From: Rhodopirellula europaea 6C
GTDB lineage: Bacteria; Planctomycetota; Planctomycetia; Pirellulales; Pirellulaceae
NCBI RefSeq assembly: GCF_000338295.1
Contig: NZ_ANMO01000272.1
Location: 1 to 64,000 of the forward strand
Length of the DNA stretch: 64,000 nt
Direction: 5' to 3'
Below the pieces are notes generated by a model that was not told where the DNA came from, ran no database searches, and saw only the letters and a list, made by a program, of their open reading frames with translations. Shown here piece by piece: positions 28,316-37,707 of the stretch. The translations under genes and the position numbers were made by a program. Each line of letters starts with the position of its first letter. Position 1 is the stretch's first letter.

Positions 28316-29641
28316 ATGACATGGTTTTCAAAACCCACTGATGCTTCCGCCTCCGACGCCCACGAAGCAACATCCACTCGCATGATCGCTTCCGCGGTCC
28401 TTCGGGTGGATCGAATGCTTCGACGCCGTCGGATACTCGCCGTCGCGATTGGGTGCACCATGCTGTCGGCTGGTCCCGGCTGGATCGGAACCAGCTCGGC
28501 AGGATTCCCGGAGATGGTTGAGCGGGTCGGACGCTTTTGCGGGTGCAGTTGGGGCGATGGCTATCACACTTGCCACAGCAGCGGCATGCGTCCGATGGCG
28601 AATCTACCGCCACGCTCTTATCCGGCTCGCACCGGCAACTTGGCCGACAAAGTGATGGGGTGCCGCAACTGCCAATCACCAAGTTGCCAGGGGACATGCA
28701 AACCAAACTCATTGCATGCCAGCCGTACCCGCGATGGCTTCAGCATGTTGCGTCCGACCTTGTTGCCCAGCACAAGGCGGCCAACATTCTACGATCGCTT
28801 TGATGAGTACGCTCGCGAAGTCAGCTTCCAAGCCGCCGCGACCGAAGTGGGTGCTCGCCCCGTCGATCCTATTGTCGATCACGAGTCCATCGAGGGTCAC
28901 TATCCACGGACCAACTCACCGCGTTTCGAATTGCACTCCAATCATATCGACGAGTTCACCCACCATGGGTTCTCGGTGTTGGCCAATGAGGATCCCTCCG
29001 CGGCATCGCAACCCGCACAAACATCCAACAACGCTGACACCAACATCGATGCACCTGCGGAAGCCACATCGCTTCCCAAGCATCAGTTAACTGAAGAAGA
29101 GATCCAACGCTTTCGTGACTACCAAGAACACCAGCGTTTGGAAAAGAAGTACAAGAAGTACTTGATCGAACCAGACGAAGTGGAACCGTTTCAAACGTTT
29201 GGAGGACCACCCGTTGGAAGCGAGCAACGACGACTGCTCGACGAGAACAAGGTCAACGAACTGTTGAAAGAAAAGTCGCTGCAACTACCGCCACCTTCGA
29301 TCAAAGAAGAACCCTCGGAAGACCTGCAACCTAGTTCGAGCGACCTGCTGGACTCTTCTCTCGAAGAACCCGAGTTGGACGATGCGGTGCCGCTGGAACA
29401 ATTGCTTCCGCCTTATCCAGAAGATGAAACGGATCCGTCAACGGACTCTGTCGGACCTCTGTCTTGGCCCACGCCTTCCGCGACGGACTCGCTGACTCAT
29501 CAACCGCCACCATCGGCATCAACGCGAAGTTTCATCCGGCAACCGTCCGACAATCCGGTCACGCCAAAAGCAACTGACAGCAGTCCGAATGAGCGTGTGG
29601 CAGAAATACCGGATTGGCGATTTGTCAGACAACCTCGCTAG
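28316..29641 (+). CDS. Secreted or membrane-anchored hypothetical with Cys clusters and acidic Pro-rich tail
   Basis: A 441-residue protein I cannot assign. A basic stretch (LRRRR, 35-39) precedes a hydrophobic segment (ILAVAIGCTMLSAGPGWIG, 40-58) that looks like a signal or anchor. Then come two cysteine groups: FCGCSWGDGYHTC (74-86) and CRNCQSPSCQGTC (116-128), seven Cys in total, suggesting metal or disulfide sites. A mixed-charge segment (QRFRDYQEHQRLEKKYKKYL) is likely coiled coil. The last 130 residues are Glu/Asp/Pro/Ser-rich and likely disordered. The WGDGYHTC-type motif recalls short GYH motifs in other planctomycete secreted proteins. It ends 9 bp from the convergent zinc-ribbon gene. 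Confidence 0.72.
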   Translation: MTWFSKPTDASASDAHEATSTRMIASAVLRVDRMLRRRRILAVAIGCTMLSAGPGWIGTSSAGFPEMVERVGRFCGCSWGDGYHTCHSSGMRPMANLPPRSYPARTGNLADKVMGCRNCQSPSCQGTCKPNSLHASRTRDGFSMLRPTLLPSTRRPTFYDRFDEYAREVSFQAAATEVGARPVDPIVDHESIEGHYPRTNSPRFELHSNHIDEFTHHGFSVLANEDPSAASQPAQTSNNADTNIDAPAEATSLPKHQLTEEEIQRFRDYQEHQRLEKKYKKYLIEPDEVEPFQTFGGPPVGSEQRRLLDENKVNELLKEKSLQLPPPSIKEEPSEDLQPSSSDLLDSSLEEPELDDAVPLEQLLPPYPEDETDPSTDSVGPLSWPTPSATDSLTHQPPPSASTRSFIRQPSDNPVTPKATDSSPNERVAEIPDWRFVRQPR

Positions 29642-29650
29642 CGGCAACAC

Positions 29651-29869
29651 TTAGATGCGGCCGCCTTCACAGCAAGTTTCGCAAATCGTGTGACAACGCT
29701 GGCACTGCAACTTACCGCGAATTTCGATCAAGGTTCGCCCCAAACAAACGGGGCAAACACCCTGCGTCGCATTCGCGGGTGAGCACTGATTCCACTGGGG
29801 TTCAGTTTCATCTTGGGATGAATTCCCTGGCGTTTGCCGGTTCGATTCGGAAGCTTGCGGTTCATTCAT
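29651..29869 (-). CDS. Small zinc-ribbon protein
   Basis: A 72-residue protein starting at the ATG at 29869 (M22 of the longer frame, at 29881, is an alternative). The N-terminal 40 residues are polar and low-complexity. The C-terminus holds CPVCLGRTLIEIRGKLQCQR followed by CHTICETCCEGGRI: two C-x2-C knuckles about 14 residues apart, as in a zinc ribbon, plus extra Cys. It may be a nucleic-acid or protein-binding module; the target is unknown. It is convergent with the Cys-motif gene and divergent from the DUF2306 gene 60 bp away. Confidence 0.65.
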   Translation of the reverse strand: MNEPQASESNRQTPGNSSQDETEPQWNQCSPANATQGVCPVCLGRTLIEIRGKLQCQRCHTICETCCEGGRI

Positions 29870-29929
29870 GCTGCAATCCATTTGGTGCGGTGATTCCGGA
29901 GCGGTTAGACTTAAGCCGGAGGATAACCG

Positions 29930-30664
29930 ATGGCTTCCGAGCATTCACTCTTCAAAAATTCCGATCGAGATACGCTTGCAAATCTTGATCGAGCGAGACT
30001 GAACCGACTACTGCGAGTGGCAACCGCCATGACCATCGTGCTCGGCGTGAGTGTTTTGATTCAGTTGCTGATTCCATACCGCGGTTACTTCCCCGCCAAC
30101 CTGCAAGACTCCGTGTTTTTGTCCGCACATCGAGGTCACTTTCACGGTTGGTATCGGTTCGCGTTCTACGTCCACATTGTTGCCGGACCAATCGCATTGG
30201 TTCAAGGTGCGGCGCTGTTCTTCAGCGGATCTCGGCGGAAACGCATTCCACCGTGGCACCGTGTTATCGGCCGCGTGCAAGCCGCAGTGGTTCTGTTTTT
30301 TCTGTTCCCCAGCGGTTTGGTGATGGCCCAGTACGCCATGGCCGGTCCAACCGCTGAAGCAGCCTTCACGCTGTTGTCATTGGCAACAGCGGTCACGATG
30401 GCAATGGCAATCCGCAGTGCGATGGTTGGGCGAATGACCCAACATCGTCTTTGGGCAGCTCGTTGCTTTTTGTTGCTGTGTTCACCCTTGCTGCATCGAG
30501 TGGTGGTGGGGTTCACGATCGTCACGGGTACCGAAACGGATTTCGCACACCGTCTTATCGCCTGGACCAGTTGGTTGGTCCCATGGTTCCTTTTCGAAGT
30601 CGGGAGAAAATGTCATGACGCTGCACACCGCGAAACCAAGACGTCACGCCTTCACACTGCTTGA
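29930..30664 (+). CDS. DUF2306 membrane protein
   Basis: A 244-residue integral membrane protein with about six helices. It resembles DUF2306: the HGWYRFAFYVHIVAGPIALV and WHRVIGRVQAAVVL segments carry the conserved His residues on neighbouring helices, which could bind heme or metal, and TQHRLWAARCFLLLCSPLLH is also typical. The ATG at 29930 follows a strong GGAGG ribosome site with 7-nt spacing. Its 3' end overlaps the start of the DUF1559 gene by 50 bp in another frame, implying coupled translation. Function of DUF2306 is not known. Confidence 0.8.
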   Translation: MASEHSLFKNSDRDTLANLDRARLNRLLRVATAMTIVLGVSVLIQLLIPYRGYFPANLQDSVFLSAHRGHFHGWYRFAFYVHIVAGPIALVQGAALFFSGSRRKRIPPWHRVIGRVQAAVVLFFLFPSGLVMAQYAMAGPTAEAAFTLLSLATAVTMAMAIRSAMVGRMTQHRLWAARCFLLLCSPLLHRVVVGFTIVTGTETDFAHRLIAWTSWLVPWFLFEVGRKCHDAAHRETKTSRLHTA

Positions 30665-31799
30665 ACTTCTTGTGGTCATCATCATCCTCGGTGTCTTGGC
30701 TGGCTTGCTGATGCCCGCGATGCGCACGACCGGCGAAGCATCCAGAAGGATGATGTGCAGCAACAACTTCAAACAGATCGGGCTTGGCCTTCACAATTAT
30801 CACTCTGCCTACAAACACCTTCCTTCCGCTCAAGGAGGCACACTTCGAGGGCCATCCGAACGCGATGGCAACTCTCGACGACTCAGTGGCTTGGTGGCGT
30901 TGCTTCCGTTTATGGAGCAACCCGAGCTATGGCAAACCATTTCTAACCCCGCTGAGTTCAACGGAATGCTGTACCCGCCAATGGGCCCGGCGCCCTGGGT
31001 CGAAACTTACGAACCTTGGACCACGCAGATTCAAACCTATCAGTGTCCCGCTTCACCGGCCGGTCCTGAGCCATTTGGATTGACGAGCTATGCGTTTTGC
31101 GTCGGCGACCAAGTTGACCTGCTCAACACCGAGCACTCGTCGACAAGAACAGTGCGAGGCATTTTCGCAGGGGCGCATATCCCAAACTTCCGAACGATCA
31201 CTGATGGACTGACCAATACGATTGCGATGTGTGAAATCGGCCATGATTCGGGTGACGGCCATATAATTGGACAAACGGCAATTGGGCAGAGCATAGGAAT
31301 TCTTCAGTCTCCCAGTCGATGCAAAGAGACCCTGGATGTGGATCGTCCCAATTTCTACGAACCATCGGTCCAACTCGCCAGCGTCGGGCGGGGCGGTCGG
31401 TGGGCAGATGGAGCTTCGGCAATTGCCGCCGTCAACACAATTCTGCCACCCAATTCGCCAAGCTGTTCCGTCGGAACGCGATTGACCGCCCCAGGCATCT
31501 ATTCGGCCGGCAGCTTTCATCAAGGTGGAGCACATGTGTTGATGGCCGATGGCGCGGTCAAATTCATCACCGAATCGATCGACCATGGCGACTCAACCGC
31601 CGCGGTCGTTCTAACGACGGAATCCGATGAGACGACCTCCGCCAACGCTTCCGAAACGGCTGGCGTTGCCGATGACAACTCTTCCAAGCAAACCGCCTCG
31701 GAATCACCTACCTCAATCTTTCACCCAGAAAGCCCGTATGGTGTCTGGGGTGCACTTGGGACCGCTCGCAGCCAGGAATTGGCGACCACCGAATTTTGA
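30615..31799 (+). CDS. DUF1559 prepilin-like protein with Ala at the cleavage site
   Basis: A second DUF1559 protein (394 residues). The leader HAFTLLELLVVIIILGVLAG aligns residue for residue with the one at 26288-27442, F13 being +1 and E17 +5, but the residue before the cut is Ala12, not Gly12. MMCSNNFKQIGLGLHNYHSA and GGAHVLMADGAVKFI are family hallmarks. Residues about 335-372 before the end (a Ser/Thr/Glu/Ala-rich stretch) form an insertion absent from the first copy. The ATG at 30615 follows GGGAG with 9-nt spacing and lies 50 bp inside the DUF2306 gene. The Bpt gene starts 43 bp downstream. Confidence 0.92.
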   Translation: MTLHTAKPRRHAFTLLELLVVIIILGVLAGLLMPAMRTTGEASRRMMCSNNFKQIGLGLHNYHSAYKHLPSAQGGTLRGPSERDGNSRRLSGLVALLPFMEQPELWQTISNPAEFNGMLYPPMGPAPWVETYEPWTTQIQTYQCPASPAGPEPFGLTSYAFCVGDQVDLLNTEHSSTRTVRGIFAGAHIPNFRTITDGLTNTIAMCEIGHDSGDGHIIGQTAIGQSIGILQSPSRCKETLDVDRPNFYEPSVQLASVGRGGRWADGASAIAAVNTILPPNSPSCSVGTRLTAPGIYSAGSFHQGGAHVLMADGAVKFITESIDHGDSTAAVVLTTESDETTSANASETAGVADDNSSKQTASESPTSIFHPESPYGVWGALGTARSQELATTEF

Positions 31800-31842
31800 T
31801 TCAGGAAACCGTTTGGCAACAAAACAGCAGCCTTCTCCATCG

Positions 31843-32616
31843 ATGAAGCAATCCGATACGCTGGATGACATGAGTCCCGCGAGAGATGGCTATCCCGAAA
31901 GTGCTGAGCCCCTGCGTCATCGAATGATGTTGGTTCAGGATGCCGTCAGCGATTGCCCCTACATCGATGGCGAACCGGCTCGTATGCCGCTGTACTTCCC
32001 AACGCCACCACGCCGTAGCGAAGACACCGACACGCTGCTGGCCGCGGGCTTTCGTCGTAGCAGCCAATTCGTCTATCACACGAATTGTCCAAATTGCCGT
32101 GCTTGCCAACCAACTCGCTTGCTAGCGGATGAGTTCCAGCTGACCAAATCACTGCGTCGTGTCCTGAAGAAGGCGGAGCGTGAACTGACCTGGAGTTGGC
32201 AAACCCCGCGAGTCGACGCTGATCGTGTTCGTCTTTACAACGACCATCGCAACCTCCGTGGTTTGGCCCAAGATGGCGACATCAGCGCATCGGACTACGA
32301 AACGTTTTTGATCGCGACGTGCTGGCCAACGCTCGAGCTTGAGATCCGACACCAAGACCAATTGGTCGGCATATCAATCATGGACATCGGTCGACAAAGC
32401 ATCAGTGCGGTGTATACCCACTTTGATCCGATCGCATCCAAATTCAGCTTGGGCACGTTCGCGGTGCTGCAGCAAATTCAGTGGGCCAAAGACAACGGTC
32501 GCACCTGGGTCTACTTGGGTTTGTATGTCGCTGAGAACCCGCACCTGAATTACAAATCTCGTTTCGTACCACAAGAACGTTTGATCGACGGGCAATGGCG
32601 TGTCTGCTTGGAGTAG
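31843..32616 (+). CDS. bpt: Aspartate/glutamate leucyltransferase (Bpt, arginyltransferase-like)
   Basis: A leucyl/arginyl-tRNA-protein transferase of the Ate1/Bpt family, which adds an amino acid to N-terminal acidic residues and marks proteins for N-degron proteolysis. The frame is open 72 codons upstream within the DUF1559 gene; the ATG at 31843 (257 residues) matches family length. Motifs: CPYIDGEPARMPLYFP, GFRRSSQFVYHTNCPNCRAC (the conserved Cys pair), the basic stretch LRRVLKKAERELTW, and YVAENPHLNYKSRFVPQE at the C-terminus. M10 (ATG 31870) is an alternative start. Whether it uses Leu-tRNA (Bpt) or Arg-tRNA (Ate1) is inferred from bacterial precedent. Confidence 0.88.
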   Translation: MKQSDTLDDMSPARDGYPESAEPLRHRMMLVQDAVSDCPYIDGEPARMPLYFPTPPRRSEDTDTLLAAGFRRSSQFVYHTNCPNCRACQPTRLLADEFQLTKSLRRVLKKAERELTWSWQTPRVDADRVRLYNDHRNLRGLAQDGDISASDYETFLIATCWPTLELEIRHQDQLVGISIMDIGRQSISAVYTHFDPIASKFSLGTFAVLQQIQWAKDNGRTWVYLGLYVAENPHLNYKSRFVPQERLIDGQWRVCLE

Positions 32617-32660
32617 ACTCTGGCGTCACACATCCATTCCCCACGCTGTGAGTAGAAACC

Positions 32661-34112
32661 TTGACGATTTGGTGGTTGGTCGCGCTCGCCGTGACGATGG
32701 TGCTGGTCTCGATCCTCGCGTTTCGACTGCATCCGTTTCTGGCGTTGCTATCGACGGCAATCATGGTTGCGATGCTAACCACGCCGGCTCAATTGTCATC
32801 GTTCGCATCGGCAAGATTGGCCGAAGGCAAATTCACTGACGCCGAAGCCACCGCCTTCGTGGGCCAATCCGCGTCGGCACGAGTCGCAGATGCCTTCGGC
32901 GCGACCGCCGGTTCCATTGGAATCGTGATCGCGTTGGCCAGCGTTATCGGCGGATTGCTGATGCAGTCCGGTGCGGCGGCAAAAATCGTCGACACCATGC
33001 TTCGCTGGACCGGGGAACAACGTGCTCCCGAAGCAATGGCTGCGGCGTCGTTTGTGCTGGGCATTCCCGTGTTCTTCGACACGGTTTTCTACCTGATGCT
33101 TCCGCTGGCTCGATCCTTGCGACGCAAAACCGGCAAGAACTACGTGTTGTTCATCCTGGCCATTTTGGCGGGTGGATCGATCACGCACTCGTTGATCCCG
33201 CCCACGCCCGGCCCACTTCAGGTTGCCGCTTTTCTGGAAGTCGAAATCGGTGCGATGTTGATCGCCGGTCTCGGCATCGGCAGCATCACCAGCGTGATTG
33301 CATTGGCAGCGGCTAGAGTCATCAATCACTTTGTCGACCTGCCACTTCGCAACGAAGATGGCGAGGAGATTCGCCCCGAAACGCAGCGTCTGGCATCAGC
33401 CGGCGATCAATCAACGGAGATCCCACCCAAGCCGCCGTTGTGGCTGTCGCTATTCCCGATCGCTTTGCCAGTGGTTCTGATCGCGTTGGGTTCGACCATC
33501 AAATCCATTTACGGAAGCGAAGCCGTCGCGGAATCGGAACTGCTGGGCTGGATCCTTCGCTTGGGCGACAAAAACCTCGCGTTGGGTTTGGGTTGCCTCG
33601 TCGCTTTTGGATTGATCCGCTGGGTTCCCAACGATCAACGACGCAAAGTGGTTTCGGCTGCGATCGCGTCCGCCGGATCCATCATCCTGATCACCGCCGC
33701 GGGCGGGGCGATGGGCAAAATGCTTTACCAAGCCGGTATCGCAGAAGTCGTCGGCTCCATCGCAAAGGGATTCCCGGGGCTTTGGTTGCTTCCGCTGGCG
33801 TTCCTCGTGACAACCGCGATCCGAACAATCCAAGGCTCGGCGACCATCGCGATGATCACTTCGGCCAGCATTCTGCAATCGCTGGCAACAAGCGGCGAGC
33901 TTCCGTTTCACCCGGTCTACTTGGCGATGGCGATCGGTGCGGGAAGCAAACCAATCTCATGGATGACCGACAGCGCGTTTTGGATCATCTCCGAAATGAC
34001 GGGCATGACCGAAAAAGAAGCCTTGCGAACCATCTCTCCCATGAGTGCCGCATTGGGTGTTTCGGCATTGCTGGTCACCGTGGTTGCCGCGGCGATCTTT
34101 CCCGCCGTGTGA
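32661..34112 (+). CDS. GntP-family gluconate/organic-acid permease
   Basis: A 483-residue permease with about 12 to 14 membrane segments, resembling GntP/GntT transporters that import gluconate or other hydroxy acids with protons. The family blocks are IPVFFDTVFYLMLPLARSL (about 134-152), GGSITHSLIPPTPGPLQVA (about 170-188), IRTIQGSATIAMITSA and AIGAGSKPISWMTDSAFWII. The start is TTG at 32661: an in-frame stop lies 12 bases before it and the next ATG (residue 13) would remove half of the first helix. It may supply substrate for sugar-acid catabolism such as the UxaA-like enzyme. Confidence 0.86.
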   Translation: MTIWWLVALAVTMVLVSILAFRLHPFLALLSTAIMVAMLTTPAQLSSFASARLAEGKFTDAEATAFVGQSASARVADAFGATAGSIGIVIALASVIGGLLMQSGAAAKIVDTMLRWTGEQRAPEAMAAASFVLGIPVFFDTVFYLMLPLARSLRRKTGKNYVLFILAILAGGSITHSLIPPTPGPLQVAAFLEVEIGAMLIAGLGIGSITSVIALAAARVINHFVDLPLRNEDGEEIRPETQRLASAGDQSTEIPPKPPLWLSLFPIALPVVLIALGSTIKSIYGSEAVAESELLGWILRLGDKNLALGLGCLVAFGLIRWVPNDQRRKVVSAAIASAGSIILITAAGGAMGKMLYQAGIAEVVGSIAKGFPGLWLLPLAFLVTTAIRTIQGSATIAMITSASILQSLATSGELPFHPVYLAMAIGAGSKPISWMTDSAFWIISEMTGMTEKEALRTISPMSAALGVSALLVTVVAAAIFPAV

Positions 34113-34249
34113 CCTCATTTTGATGGCGAAACAACAGCCAGCTCACCCAACGAAGGCACAGATGTACCGATGAACGGTTTCAAATTTCCAGTCGAGCGAT
34201 TTTAATGAGACGTTCCGATTTGCCCAAAAATTGCTAGCAACGAACGTTC

Positions 34250-34708
34250 ATGGATACAACCCAACCCGATTTGATCAACGCCTCCCACTCGGAGAACTCC
34301 GTTCCAACTGCCAGCAACGACGCTGGATCGCCGTCGAAGTCAGATGCACCTGCGATGAGCAAAAGTGAGCGAATTCGCCGCTACATCCAGGCTCATCCCG
34401 AGGCTCGAAACACGGAAATCGTTGCCGCTTTGGAAGAACACGGCATCAAATACCAGGACGTCGGGAACGTTCGCTCGCAGGAAAAACGCAAGGCGGCAAA
34501 GAAGTCCGCTCCGTCGAAACGCCGCCGCCAAGCCGCCGCGGCCCCGGAACCGGCAGCGACGCCAAACCCACCGTCCGTACCTACCCCCACTTCGGGTGCT
34601 GTCAGCATGGAAACGCTGCAGGCAGGTGCTGAATTCGTGAAGCAAGCTGGTGGAATCGACCAAGCCGAGGCAATTCTCGCCCTGATTCGGCAAATTCGAT
34701 CCGCTTGA
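34250..34708 (+). CDS. Small basic protein with Ala/Pro-rich linker
   Basis: A 152-residue protein not recognised as a named family. After a polar N-terminus, residues about 36-80 (MSKSERIRRYIQAHPEARNT and the following EIVAALEEHGIKYQDVGNVR) look like a small helical, possibly winged-helix or HTH-like, DNA-binding unit. A basic linker (EKRKAAKKSAPSKRRRQAAA) and a Pro/Thr/Ala stretch follow. The C-terminus (about 118-152, METLQAGAEFVKQAGGIDQA) is helical. Composition suggests a nucleoid- or DNA-associated role, which is inference. It stands alone between the permease and the secretin-N gene. Confidence 0.65.
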   Translation: MDTTQPDLINASHSENSVPTASNDAGSPSKSDAPAMSKSERIRRYIQAHPEARNTEIVAALEEHGIKYQDVGNVRSQEKRKAAKKSAPSKRRRQAAAAPEPAATPNPPSVPTPTSGAVSMETLQAGAEFVKQAGGIDQAEAILALIRQIRSA

Positions 34709-35034
34709 GCCCACCACGCAGCCACCGAGATGGACGCTCGGCACCCCTCTTTCGGGCCGCATTTAGATTTGTCGGTCAATCCGCGTCGCGACTTCGAATG
34801 ATTCAACGTCTGAATACGGCGACTTTGCCAAGAAAGACGCTGTGAAACTAGCGAAGGCCATCGATTGTGAGGGGCTTCGACAGCCCGAAACCCCCGAAAA
34901 ACATTGACTCTGCTAGATAATTCAGTAGTCTACAAGTCCCCCCTGCGATCAGCATTTTCGACAGTTCCTACGATCGCTCCCACCTCCCACCGAATCAAAG
35001 CCGCTGGTTTCACCGCCACCGAGCTTCCAGCCTC
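34709..35034. other. Intergenic region upstream of the secretin-N pair (326 bp)
   Basis: No gene is supported; frames on either strand are shadows. An AT-richer part around 34900-34935 includes TTGACT and GATAAT-like hexamers, but their spacing is not right for a single convincing promoter. It probably holds the promoter of the two-gene unit that follows. Confidence 0.35.
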
Positions 35035-37707
35035 ATGAACAATGCATTGAACTTCCCAAAGCGATGGGTCGCTTTGGACGAATGTTTCTCAGGCCGCGAT
35101 GCGTCCGCAGGTCTGAAGACCAAGCGTCATCGCAGCGTCTCGAGCAAACGACGGGTTCGAGCTTCGCTGGTTCTGGCCGTGCTGGCCGGCGCGTGCATGG
35201 GCACTGGCACCGCAGCACCGAACATTCGTCCATGTTCAGCCGACGAAGTTGTCGACGTCACCCCTGCCGATTCGGTCGAACAACCAAACGTTGATTCGCA
35301 AACAGCGGAAACCTTGCGGTTCTCGTTCAACGGCGTTCCATGGCGTGAAGTGATCCAGTGGCTGGCCGATGAAGCGGACCTAGCCTTGCACATCAGTGAG
35401 TTGCCATCGGGCAGCTTCACCTACACCGACAACAGCGAGTTCACCGTTCAAGAAGCGATTGACCGAGTCAATCTGTTTCTGATCTCGGAAGGCTTCACGT
35501 TGGTTCGCAGCGGTCGCTTGCTTTCGGTCATCGATTTGACCGACCCGCGCGGAGTCCAACAGCTTGAAACGTTGGCCGAGTTCGTCGACGCCGAACAACT
35601 CGCCGACAGAAAACCACACGACGTCGTCAAATGCATTTTCTCACTCGGTGAGATCGATGGAGAAGACGCTGTTCAAGAATTGTCGGCGCTGAACTTGATG
35701 ACCAGTCCCACGGTCCTCAACAAAACCAACCAACTGATCGTTACCGATTCCGTCGCGAAACTGAGAAGCGTTCAACGAGTTCTGTCGGCGTTCAAATTGG
35801 ACGAAATGGACAACGGCACGATCGTCCAATCGTTCCAGTTGCAACACGTTACCGCGGACGACGTGCTGACGGTTGCTCGACCGCACTTGGGCCTGGCGAC
35901 GGATGAGATGATCGGCATTGATGTCAGCCTGTCGGCTGATCTAGGTGGTAACAGCATCTTCGTCACCGGCATCGAAGACAAAGTGAAGCTACTAGAAGGT
36001 TTGGTCAAAGCGGTCGATCAACCCGACTCTGCCAAGGCCACTTCGAACGAATCGATGCAACTTCGGTCTTACCTCGTTCCCGGCGGAAACGTTCGGACGG
36101 TCTACAACGTCTTGCAAACACTGCTTTCCGGCAAAACTGTTCGTCTTTCGATGGACGATGACGCGGGCACGATCGTCGCTTTGGCTTCGGCTGAAACCCA
36201 AGCAGAAATCAGCCAGACCGTGTCAGAACTGCGAGCCGCCGATGATGAGTTCGAAGTCATCCAACTGAAGTCCGTCGATCCATCCTACGCGATCAGCTTG
36301 ATCGATCAGATGTTGGACTTGCCTGACGAGTACGCCGATCCAGACGACATCGATCCGGACACCCCTCGAATCGACGCTGACCCGGGCAATCGCCGACTCT
36401 TCGTTCGAGGCAAACGTCATCGCATCGACCAAATTAAAACCATCGTCGAAGGACTCGAAAAAGGCGGTGGGGCAAGCGACGCCGAGCAAATTCGCGTGCT
36501 TCCGTTCAAAGGCAAAAACGCGGAACGCTTGCTGGAGACCGGCGCCAAGTTTTGGCAATCGACGAATCCGGTGATCCTCTATCCAGGACACCAATCCGAT
36601 TCGCCAAATGTCCTTGAACGCGTCCCCAACGAAGACAAAAGTGACGCGTCTGAAAGCTCTGATCCCGGACCTGACCACAAGGCCCTCGAACTGACCAGCA
36701 AACGCAGCCTGACCGACGAACCCACCGAAGCTCGCTTGCTGACAACCGTTACACGTTCGCGATCCGAGCCGATCACTTGCCAAATCACGTCACGTGGGTT
36801 GATCCTGCAATCCGAAGACACCACGGCCCTCAATGAGTTTGAGCAACATTTACGTTCGCTCGGCACATCGATGCAGCCTGCGTCATCTCCCCCCATCGCA
36901 TTCTACCTGCAACACATTCGTCCAGACGACGCCCTGCGAATGCTGGCTGAGTTGCTTGAGGGTGGAGAGGCAGCCAAGGAAGGCGAAGCTGGAACGCTGA
37001 TCAATGGAACCATGACTTCGGTTTCATCCGGCGGCTACCTTGGCAGCTTCCTGACCACTCGTGACGGAACGATGACGTTGCTGTTTGGCTCCATCACGAT
37101 CGTTTCCGATTCGCGTTTGAATCGCTTGATCGCTCAGGGATCCTCCGACGACATCGACTTGATCGAAAACTATCTCAAGATCATCGACAAAGACCGCAGC
37201 ATCACGACGGTTCAAACCTACGGCACTTCCCGCGTCATCGAACTCAAGCACACCCGTGCGGAGGATGTTGCGGAAGCCGTTCAAGCAGCCTACGCCGGTC
37301 GTATGGCCGAAGGACCGGGCAAAGCCAATGCGGCAGCCGGTGGTGGAAACGATGCCGATGCACGCGACGCGGCGCGCAATGGCGACAACCGCGGCAATTC
37401 AAAGAATCCACCCAAGAAATCGGCCTCCCAAGCGGCTCGTGACTTGGAACCGAAGATGACCGTCGCCGTTCACGAAGCCAGCAATTCCTTGATCGTGACC
37501 GCACCTCAGCAACTGTTTGCCGAAGTGGAAACGCTCGTTCAAACGATCGATTCGCGTGGCGAACAAGCGGTCGAAGTCATCATTCCCAGCAGCGATGAAG
37601 TCATGGGCGAAGTGCTGCAACAAGTGCTTGGTGCGTCGACGATCACTAGCCGGCGACCGACCACATCTTCATCCCGCGATCGTTCGCGAGACCGAGGAGG
37701 ACGATGA
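35035..37707 (+). CDS. Secretin-N/NolW-like repeat protein without a secretin barrel
   Basis: A predicted exported protein of 890 residues. The N-terminus has a basic stretch and a hydrophobic segment (RASLVLAVLAGACMGTGTAA, about 43-62), a signal peptide or anchor. A secretin N0-like domain (about 90-180: LRFSFNGVPWREVIQWLADE) is followed by several N1/NolW-type domains, recognisable by pairs such as VVKCIFSLGEIDGEDAVQEL and NKTNQLIVTDSVAKLRSVQR, and again NSLIVTAPQQLFAEVETLVQ near the end. I see no C-terminal secretin beta-domain; the tail is Ser/Arg-rich (RDRSRDRGGR). So it is probably a periplasmic binding or scaffold protein. It overlaps the next gene by ATGA. Confidence 0.82.
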   Translation: MNNALNFPKRWVALDECFSGRDASAGLKTKRHRSVSSKRRVRASLVLAVLAGACMGTGTAAPNIRPCSADEVVDVTPADSVEQPNVDSQTAETLRFSFNGVPWREVIQWLADEADLALHISELPSGSFTYTDNSEFTVQEAIDRVNLFLISEGFTLVRSGRLLSVIDLTDPRGVQQLETLAEFVDAEQLADRKPHDVVKCIFSLGEIDGEDAVQELSALNLMTSPTVLNKTNQLIVTDSVAKLRSVQRVLSAFKLDEMDNGTIVQSFQLQHVTADDVLTVARPHLGLATDEMIGIDVSLSADLGGNSIFVTGIEDKVKLLEGLVKAVDQPDSAKATSNESMQLRSYLVPGGNVRTVYNVLQTLLSGKTVRLSMDDDAGTIVALASAETQAEISQTVSELRAADDEFEVIQLKSVDPSYAISLIDQMLDLPDEYADPDDIDPDTPRIDADPGNRRLFVRGKRHRIDQIKTIVEGLEKGGGASDAEQIRVLPFKGKNAERLLETGAKFWQSTNPVILYPGHQSDSPNVLERVPNEDKSDASESSDPGPDHKALELTSKRSLTDEPTEARLLTTVTRSRSEPITCQITSRGLILQSEDTTALNEFEQHLRSLGTSMQPASSPPIAFYLQHIRPDDALRMLAELLEGGEAAKEGEAGTLINGTMTSVSSGGYLGSFLTTRDGTMTLLFGSITIVSDSRLNRLIAQGSSDDIDLIENYLKIIDKDRSITTVQTYGTSRVIELKHTRAEDVAEAVQAAYAGRMAEGPGKANAAAGGGNDADARDAARNGDNRGNSKNPPKKSASQAARDLEPKMTVAVHEASNSLIVTAPQQLFAEVETLVQTIDSRGEQAVEVIIPSSDEVMGEVLQQVLGASTITSRRPTTSSSRDRSRDRGGR

